A stretch of DNA of 64,000 nt from Dallia pectoralis (Eukaryota > Chordata > Actinopteri > Esociformes > Umbridae): contig CM055755.1 in NCBI GenBank assembly GCA_029465975.1, positions 8,496,427 to 8,560,426 on the forward strand, read 5' to 3'. Within the stretch, counting starts at the first letter, position 1. Each line of letters starts with the position of its first letter. The notes below the pieces were generated by a model. That model made no database searches, was not told the origin of the DNA, and saw nothing but the letters and a program-made list of their open reading frames with translations. Both the position numbers and the translations under genes were made by a program. Of the stretch, positions 55,960-64,000 are shown in pieces.

Positions 55960-56904
55960 ATTATTAAAATGCCGTGTGGCTGCCATTAATCAGCGTGTGT
56001 CTGTGAGTGATGCTGAGCAGCCTGGTCTGACAGTGTATTAGTTACCCGTGCTCCTGGGCCCTAAGAGACGGGGAGAAACGAGGAGAAACGGGGCGCTGGT
56101 GGGACGTGGGGTCAATCATAAACTCATCAAATGCGTCATTTCATTTCTCCATTTAGATAAACACAATTTGTTTATGGGATGGATATCAGGTGTTAGGCGT
56201 TGAGGGACAGTGGCGAGAGCGCAGCTCCATTAATCAGGTTGTGATTACGGCGGCGCGCCGGTTGTTTATTCTAATTCCGCTCATTGCGATCAACAAAGAA
56301 AACACGCGAGCGGAGTACGAGGCTATTAGCGATGGTTTGGGGATGGCACAATTATTCCCCTTTATTAAATAAAGTGATGACGAATGGTCCGGCGCGAACT
56401 AAAACAAAGGGCTTTTTATTACTTCAATTTGAGGCGTGTCCACAGACACACTTGTGTGTGATCGAGTTTGCATGTTAGCATGTGCAAAGTACAGTTTATC
56501 AGAACACAGTCGGAGCTTAGACTGAGCTAAAACCAATTCGGTCTAATCTAAAGTATAGACAAGAATGTGTTTGGCTACGAGCTATTAGAATAAGTTATTT
56601 TCACGGTGAGATGATTTCAGAATGCAGCATTCTCTCTTGAATATTAGAGTGTTGTTAACTGTTTAATAAATCACAAAACACAATACATCGTAGATCTGTA
56701 GGAAAAGAACCAGCGTGATCAGTTTTGTTCAGCAAACTGAGTGAATCATAGAGGAGTGTCATGCAGACTTTAACAAACGACTGCACATCCTAAATGAAGC
56801 ACACAGTAAACCTCCAGACATGTTTAAATCAGCGGGTGAGGGTGGTTCACATGGTTAACTGATGTGTGAACAACGTGAACACGTGCACAACGTACCTCCC
56901 TCCA
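55960..56904. promoter_or_regulatory. Unique intron with a candidate conserved element at 56100-56420
   Basis: 56100-56420 is repeat-free and mixes CpGs with TAAT cores (ccattaatcaggttgtgatt, gcgcgccggttgtttattct, ggctattagcgatgg). It is a plausible developmental enhancer in the shox2 landscape; weak evidence. Nothing is recognised in the remainder. Confidence 0.3.
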
Positions 56905-57260
56905 CACCACCCCCCGCACACGTCCGTCCGCACACCACCCCCCGCACACGTCCGTCCGCACACCTCCGTCCGCACACCTCCGTCCGCACACCTCCGTCCG
57001 CACACCTCCGTCCGCACACCTCCGTCCGCACACCTCCGTCCGCACACCTCCGTCCGCACACCTCCGTCCGCACACCTCCGTCCGCACACCTCCGTCCACA
57101 CACCTCCGTCCACACACCTCCGTCCACACATCTCCCTCCACACATCTCCCTCCACACATCTCCCTCCACACATCTCCCTCCACACATCTCCCTCCACACA
57201 TCTCCCTCCACACATCTCCCTCCACACATCTCCCTCCACACATCTCCCTCCAGACATCTC
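56905..57260. repeat. 14-bp minisatellite in two blocks
   Basis: The left block is cgcacacctccgtc (CpG-bearing); the right block, from about 57125, is cacatctccctcca. Units keep a 14-bp period across the border, where three intermediate copies (cacacacctccgtc) link the two forms. All frames are open by composition. Confidence 0.97.
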
Positions 57261-57804
57261 CATCCACATCTCCCCGGCTGGTCCTCCTCCTGGCTTCATC
57301 AAACACACGTCCAGATAGGAGTCGCCCAGTCAGTGGAACAGGATGACAACAAAAAGTCAAAAGCTAAAAGTTCACACACACACACACACACTAAAACAGG
57401 CATCTACGCACTTGTACATTACATTCACACCACAGCGTAGTGGAATGATACCCAGCTGGCACAGGGGCGGAGCAGTCAGTACCCCTGTACCAAGAGCATT
57501 TATACACTCAGCCAGCCACCCTCTTCAGCACCTCCCCTAAAAAGCCTCAGAGCCTCCAGCCAGCAGTCCAAGGTAATTAAATTACTTAGCAAAGTTTACT
57601 TAACAGTAAATGGTTAGCAAAATTTAAGGTGATTGCAAATTTGCTTTCATTCCACTTCAATGGGGGCCCTGTTTCAGGCTCTGTCTGCAAATAATTAGCA
57701 CTCACATTTGCATCAAAATCGTTTAGACCATATGTTGCAGAAATTATGGAAAGCAGCAAATTAAAAAATATTCTCGTTCTGTTATGGAAATGTGTACATG
57801 TCGA
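57261..57804 (-). other. rsrc1 intron, unique
   Basis: A (CA) run at 57374-57391. 57570-57780 is AT-rich and unique. No gene was seen. Confidence 0.5.
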
Positions 57805-57968
57805 AGGAGGGGAGGGAGAGGGGGAGAACGGGGGGAGGGTGGGGGAGAGAGAGAGAGAAGAGTGGAGGAGAGAGAGGGGGATAACGGGGGAGGGTGGGGG
57901 AGAGAGAGAGAAGAGTGGAGGAGAGAGGGAGGGAGAACGGGGGAGGGTGGGGGTGTGAGAGAGAAGAG
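57805..57968. repeat. G/A-rich array with ~50-bp higher-order period
   Basis: gggggagggtgggggagagagagag, then gaagagtggaggagagag, recurs about three times (57830, 57882, 57935). The G runs give quadruplex potential on the plus strand. Confidence 0.85.
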
Positions 57969-58551
57969 GAGAAGTGATGCCGTTTGGATTTGAACACACT
58001 CATAAGGTTCTCTTAACAGCTCGCCAGATGCTGTTTGAAATCTGCCAACAGAATAAAGCGATGGCTTCTACCCCCCCCCCCCCTGCTGTAGTCTAGTCCC
58101 TCTCTTGTAAAGTGCTTAATAACCTCTATATCACACTGTCCAACTAGCTATCCTTCTCTCATTCGCAAACACAAGTCCTCGGCGACAGAAAGTGGGACAA
58201 CAAATTGCGTTACAACTTCACACTGGGGATTCTGGGGGAAAACGCGGTATCACTTTAAACTGCAGGAAAGGGAGGCCGTTGTAGTAAATTGGCTGTTTAT
58301 TTGAGTGCCGTGTCACATGAAATAAACACGCGGATAGATACGTGACACGCAGGTGCTTTGCAGATTAACAGACGGGAACATGCATACATACTTAACCTAC
58401 TGTCAACCACAACCAAAACACACCCACATGATTTTACATGCTATTAGGCAAACGGGACATCATGTCACCTCTGCAGTCATAAAGAAAAACTAAACACGGT
58501 TTGAAGGGCAAAAATCCTCCTGGGTGACTAGACACTTGACCCTGTGACCAC
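57969..58551 (-). other. rsrc1 intron, unique
   Basis: A poly-C run of 13 at 58071-58083. Nothing else recognised. Confidence 0.5.
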
Positions 58552-58871
58552 AGGTTCATATCTCACATACTGCAGTAGGCCCTGGATAGGTTCATATCTC
58601 ACATACTGCAGTAGGCCCTAGATAGGTTCATATCTCACATACTGCAGTAGGCCCTGGATAGGTTCATATCTCACATACTGCAGAAGGCCCTGGATAGGTT
58701 CATATCTCACATACTGCAGTAGGCCCCGGATAGGTTCATATCTCACATACTGCAGTAGGCCCTGGATAGGTTCATATCTCACATACTGCAGTAGGCCCTG
58801 GATAGGTTCATATCTCACATAGTGCAGTAGGCCCTTGATAGGTTCATATCTCACATACTGCAGTAGGCCCT
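58552..58871. repeat. 36-bp minisatellite, about 9 copies
   Basis: The unit ataggttcatatctcacata then ctgcagtaggccctgg repeats every 36 bp with rare single-base changes (cagaagg, ccccgg, tagtgc). It reads as a 12-residue pseudo-repeat on the minus strand. Confidence 0.97.
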
Positions 58872-60646
58872 TGTGGATGTTACATTAAGAAAACCGAGGA
58901 ATCGAGCCGACATACAGTAAAAGCTCTTAAACACCATCTTTCAATCAACGGTAGGCACAAAAGATATACCAGACTGTGTTCCAGTCCCTCCATTGCTGAA
59001 ACATATCTTATTCCTCCATGTATCAGTTTATCCAGGTTTACATGTGCAAGTCTGTCAATCTCAATCTATGTAATATGCTTAAGTGAGTCCGGGGTAAAAG
59101 ATTGACTGCCCCCACTTTCTGTGATAAAAGCCTATTCAGTTATTTGTGTGTGGACGTGTGGGTTGGTTGTGTGGCTGTTGGCTGGCGGGCCCAAACGCTC
59201 GTCTTTGAAGGGCATAATTACGACTGTTGACTGGAACAGTGAGGTAATGGCACATAAATATAGCCAGATCAATGGTTACAGAGGCTACAAATTACCGAAT
59301 GTCACTCGTCTATTATCCAACCTCTCAAATAATGACTGAACGAGCCTTTAACTGATGGGAGAGGAGGAATTCCAGTGTTTTGTTATGTTTAATGGAACAA
59401 ATGAAAAAACAATAATACGCGAAATATAAAATGATTGCGAGTTGGGTTGTCGTTACTGGATAATATCGGTGTTCTCCCCATAAATTATCAGCACTATTTA
59501 GCAGATATTCAAGTACAAAAATGTATATTTGGCAATATGCTTTGATAACAATAAGCAATATGTAATTAGTGAAAGTGAAAAAGTTGGCAATATATATTTA
59601 TCCAATATAATTCCTTCCCAGATGACAATTAGGTAAAAGCAAATTCCCACGTCAGCAGGGGAAACTCCTTAACATCCAAACCCCAGACATTCATTTCCAG
59701 GTAAACTGCTGGGGAAAAGGGGGCGTATCCTTTCATGGTGACATCATTATGGTTGCTAATAATGGAGGAGAGTTGGGGACATATTGGGGACATCAGCCAT
59801 CAGGACCAATCAGAAGACAGAACTTGCCCTGATTGACATCGGCAGAGCCATTAGCACAGGCAGGCGTTCCCCTGCGTTCACATGACTGGGTACTTGTTGT
59901 GGACTGTAAACGCCACCATGGTTGCCAAGAGGAAGTGATTTGACTCCCGTTTGGCCACACTGGGCCTCCCCAAACATTACCTGTTAGGAGAAGGGCTGTG
60001 CACATGACTGGAAAGGACCTACAAAAGGCAGCCATATGAACCCTGGATCAGCACATATCCATAATTAGTGCTGATGAGGTTATTTTCTGCAAGAACATCC
60101 TTCTTTAATGCCAAACCCCCTTCTGATGTTTTTGACCAATAGGGGCGCATAAAGGGAAAATAAAAAGATAGATACACAGAGACTATACACTTGGTAGAAG
60201 CCCCTCCCCCATCCGTCCGTCCGCCCTCCCAATCCACCCCCTTGCCCTCTCACCGCCCCCCTTACTCCCGAAAGAAGGGCAGCGGCCCCCTAAACATACT
60301 GAATTAGCCCATTAGTTCCAGAGGGGGCGAGGTAACACCCTTCTAAGTATGTGGTCTGCTCAGCCCACATCTGTTGGGGCCACGGCCATAGGCTGCAGGG
60401 CCCCTGATGGACACCCGGCCCGGACCCCTAATCTTCTATTTACTGTGGAAGAATTAATCAAATGAGATCCCCTAAGCCTCCTTCTCACTCCCCTATATGG
60501 CAGTGCTGCTACTACGTGGGTGTGTGCAGATACTGTAACCTCACCTATTCTGGTTGCTATGGCTTCACTTACAAATCACCAAAGGGGAATGGGGCCACTC
60601 GCCCATTAAAGTACCTGTCTGATAGACATGCAGCCCCCACCACCCC
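58872..60646 (-). other. rsrc1 intron, mainly unique
   Basis: 59170-59650 is repeat-free and AT-rich with several TAAT cores, a possible conserved element. 60078-60145 is a Tc1-like scrap. No exon-like frame. Confidence 0.45.
60078..60145 (-). mobile_element. Short Tc1-like fragment related to 28090-28160
   Basis: ggttattttctgcaagaaca then tccttctttaatgccaaacc aligns with ggttagtttctgcatatgca then tccttctttcaatgccaaac of the transposase remnant at 27790-28378, in the same orientation. Identity is about 80 percent over 45 bp by eye. It is too short to classify on its own. Confidence 0.6.
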
Positions 60647-60812
60647 CAGACAGGCAGATAGACATGCAGACAGGCAGATAGACATGCAGACAGGCAGATA
60701 GACATGCAGACAGACAGGCAGACAGACAGACAGAGAGGCAGACAGACAGACAGAGAGGCAGACATGCAGGCAGACATGCAGACAGGCCGACAGGCAGACA
60801 GGCAGGCAGGCA

Positions 60813-60850
<38 letters not shown>

Positions 60851-60851
60851 C
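60647..60851. repeat. (CAGA)/(CAGG) tetranucleotide array
   Basis: agacaggcagatagacatgc units grade into cagacaga and finally pure caggcaggcagg. The progressive purification towards the right edge suggests polar expansion. Confidence 0.94.
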
Positions 60852-61204
60852 TATTAGAGAACGTGTCCCTGTTTCTACTTACTAGAGCTAGCTATTCCAT
60901 TAGCAGTGAGGTGCTGTGGCTACTGCCAAGTTCATGTGACGGTATCCTGGGGTCTGCTTGTTTTCTCTGTCATCAGAGAGGCGGAGCTGCCGTTTAGATG
61001 ACCTCTGACCCAGCCCGGTCCTTAGTGGGTGTTCCGCAAACAGAGAAAGCTGATATCCTGCTTCCTAAATGGCACACCATATTCCCAATATTCCATCGTA
61101 TAGCATAAACTCTGATTGAATCCAGTGTACTTTGCAGGGAGCAAGTTGGCATTTGGGATGCAGACAGACTTTAATTAAGTAGAGGAGCTAAGGGATCAGA
61201 GAGG
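60852..61204 (-). other. rsrc1 intron, unique
   Basis: Nothing recognised. Confidence 0.5.
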
Positions 61205-61238
61205 ACATGTGTGTGTGTACATGTGTGCGTGTGCATGG

Positions 61239-61269
<31 letters not shown>

Positions 61270-61470
61270 TGGATGTATATGTGTGTGTGTACATGGATGT
61301 ATCTGTGTGTACATGGATGTATGTGTGTGTGCATATGAATGTGTCTGTGTGTGTGTGTACATGGATGTATGTGTGTGTGTGTGTACATGGATGTATGTGT
61401 GTGTGTACATGGATGTATGTGTGTGTGTATATGAATGTATGTGTGTGTATATATGGACGTACGTGTGTGT
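61205..61470. repeat. GT-rich array with tgtacatggatgtatg units
   Basis: (GT)n runs are punctuated by acatggatgtatgtgtgtgt units of 20 to 26 bp. It mixes a microsatellite and a minisatellite. Confidence 0.92.
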
Positions 61471-62461
61471 TCATGAATATGTGGTGATTACACATACAGG
61501 GCAAAACATAAGGACTGGGACAGTGAGAGGAACTATTGTTGTTTTAGCTCTGTACTCCAGCACACAGGATGTAAGATGAAACGGAGAGGACTGAGAGCTT
61601 TAAGTGGAGACTGTCAGCTTTAATTTGAGGACATTTCATCCATGAAACGAGAACCGTGTAACATATTATTGGGATGTGTGCACTGTAATTCGAATAATCG
61701 AAATGAACTTAAGATAAAAAACAACTGCTACATTGATATAAGCTGGACCAGAACAAGCTTGTCTTACTACGCAATTCCAAGTTTATTTTTCACGTGTACT
61801 GATAGACCGTGACAACCATTATAAGTTGGGTTTGGATGGCATGCGCTCCTTTATATGTGTTTGTCGTTTGCGTTTGTCAACCAAAGCAGCACTGGTGGTG
61901 TGTTGATCCAAAAAGAAAGGCTCAGAAGATACTGCAAGAGAGTGGATGGAGAACATGAACCATACAGACAGTTACAGTAAGTCATCGATTAGGCAACAAA
62001 ACGCTGCACAAAGTTAGACTGTTGAATTTGAAGGTCAATCAGAAAGTGCAAAAAACTGAAACAAATGTGAAGTTTTACTTTATTAAATAATGGCCCATGG
62101 TTCTGTAGCTTAGTTTTGTGTGTCAACCACAGCTTCTCTCTTTCTCCTCCATCCGTGCACTCGTTCCATTCTCTCACAAAACAACATTGGGACGCCGTTA
62201 TAAGAACAACAGCCCATGTCAAGTTGTGCCCAAGTTTCGAATATCATAATACAATTGAAATAGAAGATACTATATAATGAAAATGTCAAATGCCCATTCT
62301 AACTAGTAGCACATGCACAACGCTACACAGCCAATTGCCGTTCTCTCTCATCTGTAAGACAAACAAATAAAACGGTACAGTCTTAACAACAAAATCTCGA
62401 CGCGCTACGAGTTGGGGTAAGAAAAAAAAAGATCCTCTTCAAGTATTGAATTGATTTGATT
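61471..62461 (-). other. rsrc1 intron, unique AT-rich DNA
   Basis: No repeats or recognisable gene. Confidence 0.5.
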
Positions 62462-62462
62462 A

Positions 62463-62514
62463 GCGCGCGTGTGTGTGTGCGTGTGCGCGCGTGTGTGTGT
62501 GCGTGTGTGTGCGC
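62463..62514. repeat. (GT)/(GC) alternating tract
   Basis: Alternating gcgcgtgtgtgtgcgtgt sequence, another Z-DNA-prone tract. Confidence 0.9.
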
Positions 62515-63180
62515 CTGATTAACACGGAAAACACGAGGGCTGGATGAAGCCCCTCTCCATCTTAGCCCCTCCCCCCCAGGCCTGGCAGGAAGTGACCCAT
62601 AAACATATCTATCCAGCTCTTTCATAAGGGGCCAGTGTTACCCCCAACACCCACCGTGGCCCCCGCTACACCCCTCTCTGCCCCCCAGCGAGCATTAAGC
62701 AGGCCGACGGCCCAGCCGTGAGCCCTCATTACAGGCCCACAGAGCCCACAGAGTTCCAACTCAACAAAGGCCCGACAGGCTTTAGCCAGGGGATGATCTG
62801 CTTTCTACTGACTGGAGAGACTCCATGAGTCCATCCAGTGACAAAGAGAGGCACAGAGGGGAGGGCGGGGAGGCACACGGGAGAGGGAGGGGTAGCGGGT
62901 GGTTTTAAAGATCTCTAGGGAGGCAGAAGGGAGACCGAGAGAAAGACTGGCGGGCGCTCAGAGGAGAGGAAGATGAGGAGAGACCGAGGGGCTTAAGCTA
63001 CGGCAGGCGACGTCAGGACATTACCATTCACGAACGTCCAACATCTGCTCTACCACACACACTGGAACAAAGACAGAGATGGAGTGAGGAAAGATGGAGG
63101 AGGGATGAAGGCATGGATGGATGAAAGGAGGGGAAAAGAAAGGAGGGAGAGAAATAGGTAAGAAAAAGACAATGAGAGCG
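62515..63180 (-). other. rsrc1 intron, unique then purine-rich
   Basis: 62515-62820 is C-rich unique sequence. 62840-63000 and 63060-63160 are GA-rich without a clear period. No gene was seen. Confidence 0.5.
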
Positions 63181-63556
63181 ACACGGATGATAGAGGGTGA
63201 GAAACCATGGGAGGACACGGATGAGAGAGGGTGAGAAACCATGGGAGGACACGGATGATAGAGGGTGAGAAACCGTGGGAGGACACGGATGATAGAGGGT
63301 GAGAAACCATGGGAGGACACGGATGATAGAGGGTGAGAAACCATGGGAGGACACGGATGATAGAGGGTGAGAAACCATGGAAGGACACGGATGAGAGAGG
63401 GTGAGAAACCATGGGAGGACACGGATGATAGAGGGTGAGAAACCGTGGGAGGACACGGATGATAGAGGGTGAGAAACCATGGGAGGACACGGATGATAGA
63501 GGGTGAGAAACCATGGGAGGGACACGGATGATAGAGGGTGAGAAACCATGGGAGGG
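63181..63556. repeat. 34-bp minisatellite, 11 copies
   Basis: The unit gatagagggtgagaaaccat then gggaggacacggat repeats every 34 bp, with gagagaggg and ccgtggg variants. The last two copies gain one g. A consistent family, recently homogenised. Confidence 0.97.
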
Positions 63557-63685
63557 ACATGATCTGAAAGACCAGAGGACATCCAGCACGTCTCATCTGA
63601 AAGACCATGTCAGGTCAGACTGGTCTGGAGAAAGAAAAATTATGGATCGGGCCTAAATGGCTCACTAACATGAACATCCAAATGG

Positions 63686-63687
<2 letters not shown>

Positions 63688-63723
<36 letters not shown>
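63688..63723. repeat. (CA)n microsatellite
   Basis: A 36-bp pure CA run. Confidence 0.95.
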
Positions 63724-63725
<2 letters not shown>

Positions 63726-64000
63726 CCATGTCCTCATAGTCTGACTGAAAGTGCACTGCGGGTGTTCCAACTGGCCGTGTGCCCTGGCTCAAAGTAGCCC
63801 CAACCAGGAGAGCCACAGGAGAATAGGGTGCCATTGAGGACACATACAGGTACTAGCTGGGAAACGAAAGGGATTCCATCAGGGTTAGGATGTCTGGGAG
63901 GGAACTTAACCCAGCAGGGCCTCGCTCATTGGACCACAGATGGAGACAGACATGGAGAGAGAACGTAAGAGAGAGAGAGAGAGAGAGGGCGTAAGAGAGA
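63724..64000 (-). other. Window edge, rsrc1 intron
   Basis: Unique sequence, with a GA microsatellite from 63973 to the end of the window. No gene was seen. Confidence 0.5.

Noticed and set aside
55171..55989. 272-codon plus-strand frame
   Set aside because: Pyrimidine-rich repeat reading SPSPCISS-type strings in several frames.
56824..57440. Cysteine/glycine-rich open frames over 14-bp repeats
   Set aside because: Composition artefact; five frames are open at the same place.
29107..64000. Upstream rsrc1 exons (RS-rich part and LEHLPPAEQAKARLQ segment) or shox2
   Set aside because: I scanned the minus strand for these and found no splice-bounded match, so they are not claimed in this window.

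Overview
This is eukaryotic, vertebrate DNA, almost certainly from a ray-finned fish. The genes are split into short exons with consensus splice sites. CA/GT microsatellites are long, and the transposon relics (an L2 LINE with a UnaL2-type tail, hAT and Tc1-like elements, and one repeat resembling a salmonid family) are those of teleosts. The last of these hints at the salmon/pike lineage, but the species cannot be fixed from the sequence. By my own tally about a quarter of the window is tandem repeat, mostly minisatellites with units of 12 to 56 bp.

Only two genes can be supported, both on the minus strand and head to tail. At 2665-2711 lies the first coding exon of mlf1 (myeloid leukemia factor 1), with a CpG-rich probable promoter at 2790-3070; the rest of mlf1 lies left of the window. 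About 1.9 kb further right are the poly(A) signal and the last four coding exons of rsrc1 (arginine/serine-rich coiled-coil protein 1): 5391-5483, 7864-7980, 9318-9424 and 29038-29106. These encode the conserved C-terminal coiled-coil part of the protein. The RS-rich N-terminal exons were not found and should lie to the right. The 35 kb from 29107 to 64000 is therefore rsrc1 intron. In other vertebrates the order is SHOX2 - RSRC1 - MLF1, and RSRC1 introns carry SHOX2 enhancers, so the non-repetitive AT-rich and CpG-rich islands here are candidate shox2 regulatory elements. That is inference from synteny; no enhancer was demonstrated.

Layout. 1-2658: mlf1 intron with a 46-bp minisatellite. 2665-3070: mlf1 start and promoter. 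3236-4978: short intergenic space with an old interspersed repeat. 4979-9424: the rsrc1 3' end, including a structured 3'UTR, a partial duplication of the C-terminal coding end, an intronic CpG cluster and an array of copied 5' splice sites. 9425-29037: a 19.6-kb intron filled with minisatellites and two or three Tc1-like remnants. 29107-64000: a further intron with about 20 tandem arrays, an L2 LINE inserted inside a minisatellite (46829-48226) and one hAT element nested in another, each with a perfect 8-bp target duplication (48376-49552 and 48516-49166).

I found no previously undescribed multi-gene system. The most unusual observations are the amplified splice-donor array next to an rsrc1 exon, a 42-bp minisatellite that stays open in frame with another rsrc1 exon, a 35-bp perfect inverted repeat, the nested and interrupted repeats, and sixteen apparently identical 56-bp repeats.
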